A stretch of DNA of 64,000 bases from an uncultured Rhodospira sp. (lineage in GTDB: Bacteria > Pseudomonadota > Alphaproteobacteria > Rhodospirillales > Rhodospirillaceae), in contig NZ_CAKZOT010000058.1 of assembly GCF_937138205.1 (NCBI RefSeq), forward strand, positions 1-64,000, written 5' to 3'. Position numbers and translations under genes: made by a program. Positions 38,345 through 45,443 of the stretch are shown here, piece after piece. Below the pieces are notes generated by a model that ran no database searches, was not told the DNA's origin, and saw nothing but the letters and a program-made list of their open reading frames with translations. Position 1 is the first letter of the stretch, and every line of letters starts with the position of its first letter.

Positions 38345-39097
38345 ATGACCGACCTGGACGAACTGCGCGTGCTGGTGACCGGCGGCGCCACCGGCATCGG
38401 CGGCGGCATCACCCGGGCGCTGGCGGGGGCCGGCGCCCGGGTGGCGGTGCAATATCACGCCGGCGGGGACGCGGCGGCGGCCCTGGAACGGAACGGCGCC
38501 GGCGCGGTCGTGACGCGCGCCGCCGACCTGCTGTCCCCGGACGGGCCGGCGGCGGTGGCGGCGTGGGCGGCCGATGCCCTGGGCGGCCTGGACGCGGTGG
38601 TCAACAACGCCGGCGGCATGGTCGACCGCGTGCCGTTCGAGTCCATCGACGACGCATTCCTTGACCGCGTGTTCGATCTGAATGTCCGGCAGGCCATCAA
38701 GGTGACCCAGGCGGCCCTGCCGCACCTGGACGCCAGCGACCGGGCCTCGGTCGTGTTCGTGTCCTCAATCAGCGCGCGCACGGGGGGCAGCCCGGGCTCG
38801 TCCATGTACAGCGCCGCCAAGGCGTTCCTGTCGACGCTGACGCGTTCACTGGCGAAGGAGCTGGGACCGCGCGGGATCCGCGTCAACGCGATCTCGCCGG
38901 GCACGATCGACACGGCCTTTCACCAGCGGCATTCGACGCCGGAGAAGTTGGCCCGCACCCGCGACGGGATTCCGCTGGGGCGTCTCGGCACGCCGGAGGA
39001 CTGCGCCGGTCCGGTCCTGGCCCTGCTGGCACCGACGCTGGGCGGCTACATGACCGGACAGGTGCTGGAGATCAATGGCGGTCAGCTACTGGCATAA
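38345..39097 (+). CDS. SDR family oxidoreductase
   Basis: A 250-residue classical short-chain dehydrogenase/reductase. The cofactor motif is TGGATGIGGGI (near residue 12), NNAG follows at about 90-93, and the catalytic Ser and YxxxK are in VSSIS and YSAAK. The C-terminal PGTIDT and GQVLEINGG are also typical. The pattern fits NAD(P)-dependent ketoacyl/sugar-alcohol-type reductases, but the substrate is not predictable. AAAGGAGCGAGG precedes the ATG. Confidence 0.93.
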   Translation: MTDLDELRVLVTGGATGIGGGITRALAGAGARVAVQYHAGGDAAAALERNGAGAVVTRAADLLSPDGPAAVAAWAADALGGLDAVVNNAGGMVDRVPFESIDDAFLDRVFDLNVRQAIKVTQAALPHLDASDRASVVFVSSISARTGGSPGSSMYSAAKAFLSTLTRSLAKELGPRGIRVNAISPGTIDTAFHQRHSTPEKLARTRDGIPLGRLGTPEDCAGPVLALLAPTLGGYMTGQVLEINGGQLLA

Positions 39098-39109
39098 AAC
39101 TGGGGCGCC

Positions 39110-39325
39110 TTACTCATTGACCACGCGCAAGGTCCGCCGTTCGTCCTCGTTCAGCACCAGGACATCGAGCATCCGGTGGTAGTCTTCCCAGGTGTCGCAG
39201 AACTCTCCCACGGCCTGGACCAGGCATTCTTCCGGGCTGCGGCCGGTTCGGGAGGCGAGGACGTTCAAGCGCGACATCAATCCGCCGGGCAGGAACTCGC
39301 GGAGCGTCTTTGTGTGGTAGGTCAC
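39110..39325 (-). CDS. Small hypothetical protein, possibly ribbon-helix-helix
   Basis: A 71-residue protein. The stretch GGLMSRLNVLASRTGRSPEECLVQAV looks like the helix-turn-helix part of a CopG/Arc ribbon-helix-helix DNA-binding protein, but the N-terminal strand is not clear. It ends with an acidic tail (NEDERRTLRVV). AGGAGAG precedes the ATG. No toxin gene is adjacent. The function is unknown. Confidence 0.55.
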   Translation of the reverse strand: MTYHTKTLREFLPGGLMSRLNVLASRTGRSPEECLVQAVGEFCDTWEDYHRMLDVLVLNEDERRTLRVVNE

Positions 39326-39788
39326 GGCGCAATCTCTCCTGATTGGCTGGGGCGTTCATGCCGGCACGGCGAACCGCGACATCCGATCCGGCGGACAGGA
39401 CCGTAATCCCCCCGGGGCGGTCTCAAGGCCTCTCCTCGCCTTGATGGTGGACCAAAACCGTTACCGTCCCCTGCCCAAACTGCATATGACTCGCTTTTGC
39501 CGCGATGGCAAACACTTGTCCCTGTCTTTTTGTTCGGTGGACAGACTGGCGACATGTTGAGGTATACCGCGCCAATTGCATCCCAAGATGTAGATTTTCA
39601 GTTCGCAAGCCGTTCGATCGCGCGGACCAGATCGTTCGGATTAAAACCAAAGTGTATATGGTCATGCCCCCGAGTCGCCGACTCGGGGCCGCCACCACGA
39701 CCGGCGGCGGGACGCAATTGGGCGCTTGTCAGGCACGGGCGAGGCGCTTATGGTGCGCGTTCCGCACGGGCCGCACTGGCCATTCGGC
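39326..39788. other. Intergenic region upstream of tRNA-Thr
   Basis: These 463 bp have no convincing gene. The part from about 39480 to 39660 is AT-richer than the surroundings. A perfect palindrome, CCCCGAGTCG-c-CGACTCGGGG, lies at 39668-39688 and could act as a terminator. The lower GC continues past the tRNA into the sulfotransferase gene. Confidence 0.5.
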
Positions 39789-39864
39789 GCCGCAGTAGCT
39801 CAGCTGGTAGAGCAACGCATTCGTAATGCGTGGGTCGGGGGTTCAAGTCCCTCCTGCGGCACCA
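39789..39864 (+). tRNA. tRNA-Thr (anticodon CGT)
   Basis: A 76-nt tRNA with perfect acceptor arms GCCGCAG (39789-39795) and CTGCGGC (39854-39860), followed by ACCA. TAGCTCAGCTGGTAGAGC is the D-arm, ACGCA/TGCGT closes the loop TTCGTAA (anticodon CGT), and GGTTCAAGTCC is the T-arm. The sulfotransferase gene begins within 65 nt downstream. Confidence 0.97.
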
Positions 39865-39926
39865 GCGATTTCATGGGCTTGTGGCTCGTTCGGGGCAATG
39901 GCGCGGTGGTGCTGTGGACAGAATCA

Positions 39927-40811
39927 ATGGATTTTGATTATATCCAAGGCGCGCTACAACCGGCGGAAGGCAAGCTGGCGCCTTATTTTTTCTATCACGT
40001 GAAGAAAACTGGCGGAATAACGGTCTTTTCTTCAGCTTACTGCGGACTGGATGCCTGGAAGCTCTTCCTCAGGACAAACAATATATCTTGTCCAGATGTT
40101 TTTTGTGGCCGACTGGACGACAATAAGTACCAGAGCAATCAAGAGATCAGATTCGCTGCTCCGGCCATGTTTATTGCCTCTCATTTGCCGTTTGGTGTCC
40201 ATGCCAGGGTGCGGCAGGCATTCCGTTTGATGACGCTTCTGCGTGACCCCTGGGGCCGCGCCAAATCTCAGTACTCCTATCTGAAAATGCGGGCCACTGA
40301 GTCTCCGTCGCTTGATGAGTTCGCGGCGTTCACGGCAAAGGAAGAGAACTGTAATGTCATGACCAAACAACTCGCGGGCCTACAGCCTGACCAACCGGCC
40401 CGCGACGCTGATTTGCAGCAAGCGCTTCGCAATCTGACCGACCATTTTTTTGCCTTCGGAACGATACAGGATTTGATTTTTCTCACCTCCCATATCCTGC
40501 AGACGAATGGGCTTCCGAATGTGATCTCGGATCGCATCAACCCGACGCGATCGATATACAAGATCGAATGCGAAGAGACCGACGCATTCAGGGACCGAAA
40601 TGCCCTGGATATCCAATTGTACGATTGGGTGCGCGCGACGCCACGACTTCCGGACCCGCTCGATTGTCAGCCACACTCTTGGAATGTCATCGTGCAAGAA
40701 GTCGGAGGCGATGCAATTAGCGAGCAGAAACCCCGGGTTTTTTCAGGGAACATATCGCGTTATTTAAAGGGCACAAAGGTCTCAAAAGACATTCTCGACG
40801 CCCTGAACTAG
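39927..40811 (+). CDS. Sulfotransferase family protein in AT-richer DNA
   Basis: A 294-residue protein. FFYHVKKTGGITVFSSAY (about residues 16-33) resembles the 5'-phosphosulfate-binding loop, and LMTLLRDPWGRAKSQYSYLK resembles the 3'-phosphate-binding motif, of PAPS-dependent sulfotransferases. These enzymes move sulfate from PAPS to sugars, proteins or lipids. The start at 39927 is chosen because the family-like sequence begins there; ATG at 39873 is also in frame. Base composition is near 50% GC, well below its neighbours, and the gene abuts tRNA-Thr, so horizontal transfer is likely. It ends convergently with rplY. Confidence 0.75.
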   Translation: MDFDYIQGALQPAEGKLAPYFFYHVKKTGGITVFSSAYCGLDAWKLFLRTNNISCPDVFCGRLDDNKYQSNQEIRFAAPAMFIASHLPFGVHARVRQAFRLMTLLRDPWGRAKSQYSYLKMRATESPSLDEFAAFTAKEENCNVMTKQLAGLQPDQPARDADLQQALRNLTDHFFAFGTIQDLIFLTSHILQTNGLPNVISDRINPTRSIYKIECEETDAFRDRNALDIQLYDWVRATPRLPDPLDCQPHSWNVIVQEVGGDAISEQKPRVFSGNISRYLKGTKVSKDILDALN

Positions 40812-40821
40812 GATCGATCCC

Positions 40822-40886
40822 CGTCCGGCGGGCCAAATGCCCACCAGCCCGGACGCCTGGTGCCCGTCAAGGATCGAACACCAGGC
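40822..40886. terminator. Two stem-loops between the convergent sulfotransferase and rplY genes
   Basis: CGTCCGG/CCGGACG pair at 40822-40828 and 40849-40855, and GCCTGGTG/CACCAGGC pair at 40855-40862 and 40879-40886. They lie between converging genes, a natural place for terminators, but neither is followed by a clear U tract. Confidence 0.45.
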
Positions 40887-40932
40887 ATTGACCCCGCTGC
40901 CAGGGCATCCGGTCATCGCCCGCCGCGTGCGG

Positions 40933-41547
40933 CTATGCGGACTCCTCTTCCCCCTCGTCCTCGGCGGCCTCGGACTTCATGCCCGAGGGCGCCGTGACGG
41001 TGGCGATGGTGAAGTCGCGGTCGGTGATGGTCGGGGTGACCCCCTCGGGCAGCTTCACCGCGCTGATGTGGATGGACTCGCCGACGTCGAAACCGACCAG
41101 ATCCACCTCCAGGGCACTCGGCATGGCGTCCGGCGTGCCGACCAGTTCCACGTCGTGGCGCACCACGTTGAGCACGCCGCCGCGCTTCAGGCCCGGACAG
41201 CGCTCTTCGTTCAGGAACCGCACCGGCACCTCGGCGGTGACGCGCGACGTGGCACTGATGCGCAGGAAGTCGACGTGCAGGATGGCGTCGGAGACCGGAT
41301 GGAAATGGAGGTCCTGGGCCATGACGCGGTGCTTGGCGCCATCCAGGTCCAGGTCGTACTGACGGGCGTAGAAGCCGCCCTTGTAGAGTTCGGCCCACAG
41401 CGGGCGCGGATCCATCTTGATCAGGACCGGTTCCTTCCTGTCGCCATAAATGACGCCGGGCACCAGCCCCTCGCGGCGCACCGCGCGGGCCGCGCCCGTA
41501 CCGGCCCGCTCGCGCCCCTGCACCGGCAGCGTGCTGATATCGGACAT
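40933..41547 (-). CDS. rplY: 50S ribosomal protein L25/general stress protein Ctc
   Basis: A 204-residue 5S rRNA-binding protein of the long (Ctc) type. The N-terminal L25 domain includes GTGAARAVRREGLVPGVIYG, and the beta-rich C-terminal TL5 domain includes HVDFLRI and VPVRFLNEERCPGLKRGGVL. An acidic tail follows. The ATG at 41547 is preceded by AGGAGAG. In most alphaproteobacteria pth and ychF follow rplY; here a convergent, AT-richer sulfotransferase gene does, so the order has been disrupted. Confidence 0.95.
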   Translation of the reverse strand: MSDISTLPVQGRERAGTGAARAVRREGLVPGVIYGDRKEPVLIKMDPRPLWAELYKGGFYARQYDLDLDGAKHRVMAQDLHFHPVSDAILHVDFLRISATSRVTAEVPVRFLNEERCPGLKRGGVLNVVRHDVELVGTPDAMPSALEVDLVGFDVGESIHISAVKLPEGVTPTITDRDFTIATVTAPSGMKSEAAEDEGEEESA

Positions 41548-41668
41548 GTTCGTTCTCTCCTGTGAAGCGCCCAAACGGGGCGCCAGTGTGGTCCCGTGTT
41601 CGCCCGTCGGCCTCCAGGGGTGCCAACGGCGAACGCGCGCCAGCCCAAAAGGTGGCGCGGGAGCCCGG

Positions 41669-41697
41669 CTTATACGGCGGGCGCGGACGCAATGCAA
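41669..41697 (-). promoter_or_regulatory. Promoter of rplY
   Basis: On the minus strand TTGCAT (41697-41692) and TATAAG (41674-41669) are separated by 17 bp. This is an excellent alphaproteobacterial sigma-70 match, about 120 nt upstream of the rplY start codon. Confidence 0.65.
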
Positions 41698-41792
41698 GGG
41701 GCGCCCCCGCACAAGGCTGGTCCGGACGCGGCGGAATGGGCTAGGTTGGCGGCGATATGTCACCCAACCTCAGCAAAAGGGAGCCCCATCCC

Positions 41793-42026
41793 ATGGCCAT
41801 GGACGCCGGTACGTTGGAAAACATGATCAAGGAGGCCTTTCCCGACGCCCAGGTTTCGATCGACGACATGGTGGGCGACGGCGATCACTACGCGGCCAAC
41901 ATCGTGTCCGAGGCCTTTCGCGGCAAGACGCGCGTCCAGCAGCACCAGCTGGTCTACGCCGCCCTGAAGGGTTCCATGGGCGGCGAGTTGCACGCCCTGG
42001 CCCTGCAGACCCGCGCGCCGGAGTAG
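41793..42026 (+). CDS. BolA family protein
   Basis: A 77-residue protein of the BolA/YrbA fold. FPDAQVSIDDMVGDGDHYAA and the end segment with QHQLVYAALKGSMGGELHAL are typical. BolA proteins partner with monothiol glutaredoxins in iron-sulfur handling (family knowledge). In many alphaproteobacteria grxD follows, but it does not here. The start at 41793 is chosen because the upstream extension is not family-like. The stop codon lies in an 11-bp tandem repeat (AGTAGGCGGGG twice). Confidence 0.9.
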   Translation: MAMDAGTLENMIKEAFPDAQVSIDDMVGDGDHYAANIVSEAFRGKTRVQQHQLVYAALKGSMGGELHALALQTRAPE

Positions 42027-42168
42027 GCGGGGAGTAGGCGGGGCCGACACCCGGCGCCCTTCCCGGTCCGGCGCTCCGACCGGACCGACCCGAACCGACA
42101 CGGTGACCGTCTCGCCTGGTCTTACATGAGGCCCATGGCCCTCAAATGCAGATCGTGAGGGCGGAGCC

Positions 42169-42987
42169 TCAGCGTTTCACTGTCTGATCCGACCATGACA
42201 GATCGTCCGGGAGGTCACCGGTGCGGGGGGAGGGCTCGGTGTACGCGTCGTCCGGCGCCCGTCCGGACGGATCGACGACGATCACCGTGATATTGTCTCG
42301 ACCGCCAGCCCGCACGGCTTGGGCGACCAAGCTGTGGGCCGCATCCAGACCGTCCTCCCGCAGGAGGTGCGCCACGTCTTCCTCCGGCACCATGCGCGTC
42401 AGGCCGTCCGAGCACAAAAGCAGCAGGTCGCCGCGTCGCAACGGACCGTGCACGGTCGACAGGGCCAGGTCCACCGGCGCCCCCAGCGCCTGCGTGACCA
42501 CGTTGGCGAGCGGATGCGATTCGGCCTGGCTTTCGTCCAGCGTGCCGGCGTCGATCATGTCCTGGACCACGCTGTGGTCGTGCGTCAGGCGGCCAAGCTC
42601 GCCGTCGCGCAGCACGTAGCACCGGGAGTCGCCGGCCCAGACGCAGGCGTAGTGATCATTGTTGATCAACAGCACAACAACCGTGGTGCCCATGGTCTGG
42701 TCACCGCCCATGGCCCGGGCCTCCTGCACCAGGGCGTCGTGCACGTCCGTGAGGGCCGCGCGCACCGCGTGCAACAGGCCGAGCCCGGAGTGCTGGGCCG
42801 GCAGGGCGGCCAAGCTGTCACACACCATGCTGCTGGCCACATCGCCTCGGCTGTGGCCGCCCATGCCGTCGGCCACCACCCACAGCCCGATGTCCGGGCG
42901 TTCCAGGAAGGCGTCCTCGTTGACACGGCGCACCCGCCCCGTGTCGCTGACGCCGACGGACCGCACGCGGCTGCGGCCGGCGCTCAT
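42169..42987 (-). CDS. pppA: PP2C-type Ser/Thr phosphatase, T6SS regulator PppA
   Basis: A 272-residue metal-dependent phosphatase. The PP2C motifs are visible in order: GRVRRVNEDAFL, VVADGMGGHSRGD, TMGTTVVVLL, WAGDSRCYVLRDGEL, LLLCSDGLTRMV and GGRDNITVIVV. No membrane segment. In Pseudomonas aeruginosa PppA removes the phosphate that the kinase PpkA adds to the FHA protein and so switches the T6SS off. Its place at the end of a T6SS gene run with tagF and tagH supports that role. The kinase itself is not in the window. Confidence 0.9.
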   Translation of the reverse strand: MSAGRSRVRSVGVSDTGRVRRVNEDAFLERPDIGLWVVADGMGGHSRGDVASSMVCDSLAALPAQHSGLGLLHAVRAALTDVHDALVQEARAMGGDQTMGTTVVVLLINNDHYACVWAGDSRCYVLRDGELGRLTHDHSVVQDMIDAGTLDESQAESHPLANVVTQALGAPVDLALSTVHGPLRRGDLLLLCSDGLTRMVPEEDVAHLLREDGLDAAHSLVAQAVRAGGRDNITVIVVDPSGRAPDDAYTEPSPRTGDLPDDLSWSDQTVKR

Positions 42988-43123
42988 CGCGGCACCGTCC
43001 CCGCACGGCGCGGACGTGGTGTGTCCGTCGGCGTGTATCCTGACAGGAAGCGTGACATGGCCCTTCCGGTGCGGTGAAACACGGCGCGGCCTCGCACCCC
43101 TGGGGCACGGGACGCGGGGACGG

Positions 43124-44686
43124 TTACCCGGCGGCGCGGCCCTCGGGCACCATGCCCAGGGCGCGCCACAACGGGAGGCGGTCCGGCAGCATCGCGCGAA
43201 CCATGTCGGTTAGCAGGGCGCGGCAGCGCTCGGGATCCGAGACCGCCTCGCCCTGATGCATCACAAGCTCGCCGCGCGCCTCGAACGGCGCCCAGATCTC
43301 CGGCACCAGGGTCTCGGCGTCGGCCGGGCGGCCACGGGCGAGCGCCTCCAGAACCAGCGCCTCCAGGCCGCTGACCGGGATCTCGCTGCCCAACCGCACG
43401 GCCAGCGCCCCCGGACGCGCCTGCAGGCCCTCATCATGCACCGCCTGGACGGCGCGCGCCAAGGCCCGATGGCAGGCGGTCACCGTCGCCGGTCCCGGCG
43501 CCCCGAGGCACGGATACGCCATCGCGGCCGCGGTCAGCAGGGCGACGACCTCGGCGCGGGTCTGGTCGGTGCCGGCGAACGGACCGTCCAACAGCGTCCG
43601 CAGCGTCGCCTGCCCGTCGCGCCACAGCAGGTCCAGCGCCGCCTTGTAGGGCGGGTCCAGGTCGATGCGTCCGGCCGGCACGCGGACGCGCACGTCCGCG
43701 TCATCGGGCGCCACGGCGGCGCACATCAGCAGCGAGTCCAGCGCACGGTCCCGCGCCCGCTCGGTCAGGCGGCGCGGGCCGCGCACGTACAGGTCCTTGC
43801 GCAGCACCCGCTGAATGAAGAAGTCGCGCAAGGTCTCGCGCACGCTCGACACCGGAATGTCGCCCAGCGCGGCCTTCTGGTCCGGGCTCAGCATCAGGTC
43901 GGGAAAGACCTCGTGCGGCACCGCGCTGCCCACGAACGTCAGGCCCGCCGCCTCCATGTCGCGCGCGACGTCCGCGTGGTACAGCGGCGTCCAGTGCGCA
44001 TTCAGGTATTCATGGATCAGATAGGCCGAGTCGGCCTCGTCGAGCGACTCGAACAGCGAATCGATCAGCGCGTTGTCGGTCAGGTGCGCGGCCTTGGCGT
44101 CGCGCAGCCGCTTGACGTGCGTGATCGCGTCGGCCAGCCGCTGGTCGCTGCGGCCGACGGACAGGGACGCCGCCTCGTACAGGGCGCGTTGCAGCACGCC
44201 CATGCCGGCCGAGCCCGGCAGCGCGTTGTAGCTGAGGAACACCATGCCGCCGGCCCGTACATGCCGCTTCAGCAGGCTGCGGATGGCGGCCTTCTCGCGT
44301 TCGCCGATCCAGGCGTAGAGGCCATGCGCGATCACCAGATCGAAGGTCGGCAGGGACCCCGGGTCCGCCGCCAGATCGACGACGTCGGCCTCAAGCAGGG
44401 AGACATTGGCCAGGTCCAGGTCGGCCACGCGGCGGCGGGCGGCGGCGATGTGGGTCGGATTGAAGTCGACGCCGACGAAGTCGCAGCGGGGATACGCGGC
44501 GGCCGCCGAGATCAGCCCGTTGGCGTAGCCGCAGCCCAGTTCCAGGACCGCCGATCCCGGCTCCAGGCTCGGCGCCTCGACTCCGGCCAGCGTGGCGGCC
44601 AGATGGATGTGAATCGGCGCGTGCTGCGGATAGGCCCGCCCCAGATAGGGAACGTCCAGAACGTACCCGTGCGCTGCCTCGCTCAT
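43124..44686 (-). CDS. SAM-dependent methyltransferase with regulatory domain, inside T6SS cluster
   Basis: A 520-residue class I methyltransferase. The SAM-binding fold covers about residues 20-200, with motif I VLELGCGYANGLIS and acidic motif II VGVDFNP. It is followed by a methyltransferase regulatory region (about 200-300) and a C-terminal helical/winged-helix part. This layout matches the PF10119-type enzymes that include the rickettsial protein-lysine methyltransferases of OmpB. It is not a known core T6SS component. It lies 19 nt after tagF and upstream of pppA on the same strand, so it is expressed with the secretion genes. Its target (a T6SS part, an effector or a surface protein) is unknown. 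Confidence 0.82.
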   Translation of the reverse strand: MSEAAHGYVLDVPYLGRAYPQHAPIHIHLAATLAGVEAPSLEPGSAVLELGCGYANGLISAAAAYPRCDFVGVDFNPTHIAAARRRVADLDLANVSLLEADVVDLAADPGSLPTFDLVIAHGLYAWIGEREKAAIRSLLKRHVRAGGMVFLSYNALPGSAGMGVLQRALYEAASLSVGRSDQRLADAITHVKRLRDAKAAHLTDNALIDSLFESLDEADSAYLIHEYLNAHWTPLYHADVARDMEAAGLTFVGSAVPHEVFPDLMLSPDQKAALGDIPVSSVRETLRDFFIQRVLRKDLYVRGPRRLTERARDRALDSLLMCAAVAPDDADVRVRVPAGRIDLDPPYKAALDLLWRDGQATLRTLLDGPFAGTDQTRAEVVALLTAAAMAYPCLGAPGPATVTACHRALARAVQAVHDEGLQARPGALAVRLGSEIPVSGLEALVLEALARGRPADAETLVPEIWAPFEARGELVMHQGEAVSDPERCRALLTDMVRAMLPDRLPLWRALGMVPEGRAAG

Positions 44687-44705
44687 CGGCCCCGTCCCGT
44701 CGCCA

Positions 44706-45443
44706 TCATGCCCCCCACACCACGTCGTCAACAGGTGTTGTCCGCCCGGCCCAGCCGCGCGCCCACCAGACCCCGTCCAGCAGCGCCACCGCCTGGTGCG
44801 GCGGCGGCCAGCCGCGCGTGCGCACCAGCCCGCGCCCGACCCGTTCCGATCCCTCGCTCCACCACAGGCCGTCGCGGCCGGCCAGTGTCATCCCGCCGCC
44901 GCCCGCCAGCGCCCAGGACAGCGCGGCCACCGCGTCGGCGGCGGAGCCCGCGCCCAGCGGCACCCAGGCACCGGCCTCGCACACCCCGGCGTCGCCGGCC
45001 GTCTCGGCGGGCCACTCCCAGTCCAACGCCTCCAGGCTGGCCATCAGGTCGTCGGCCTCCAGCGAGTCCGCGTCCAGCACATGACAGGCCAGATCCTCCA
45101 GGTGGTCGAGCAGGTCCTGCCCCGCGCGCAAGGCCATGGCCAGCGGCTGCGACTCGGTCAGGGGCGCGACCAGAACCAGCGGGAAATAGCGCCCGACCCG
45201 GTCGACGCTGGGCACCATCACGCCGATCTGCGCCACCCCGGCCACGCCGGCGCCCAGGGCGAAGCGCCAGACCGGGCTGGTCAGGTAGACGTCAAGCCAG
45301 TCGTCCTCCCCCAGGTCCTCCCGCACCGCCGCCATCAGCGCACCCAGCCAGCCGTCCCAGGCGGTGGCCAGGGCGGGCGTCATCCCGCGCCGCACGAAAT
45401 CGCCGTGCGCCGGCAGCTTGCCGTAGAAGCCCAGCCCCTGCAT
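44706..45443 (-). CDS. tagF: Type VI secretion accessory protein TagF
   Basis: A 245-residue protein that opens GLGFYGKLPAHGDFVRRGM, the signature of TagF (DUF2094). TagF represses T6SS firing post-translationally in P. aeruginosa by acting on Fha. A central VGRYFPLVLVAP segment is also typical. The start codon directly abuts the tssM stop, so the two are co-translated. In some species TagF is fused to PppA; here the two are separate genes on either side of a methyltransferase. Confidence 0.93.
   Translation of the reverse strand: MQGLGFYGKLPAHGDFVRRGMTPALATAWDGWLGALMAAVREDLGEDDWLDVYLTSPVWRFALGAGVAGVAQIGVMVPSVDRVGRYFPLVLVAPLTESQPLAMALRAGQDLLDHLEDLACHVLDADSLEADDLMASLEALDWEWPAETAGDAGVCEAGAWVPLGAGSAADAVAALSWALAGGGGMTLAGRDGLWWSEGSERVGRGLVRTRGWPPPHQAVALLDGVWWARGWAGRTTPVDDVVWGA

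Noticed and set aside
39789-40920. Attachment-site duplication for an island at tRNA-Thr
   Set aside because: No copy of the tRNA 3' end was found after the sulfotransferase gene, and no integrase is present.
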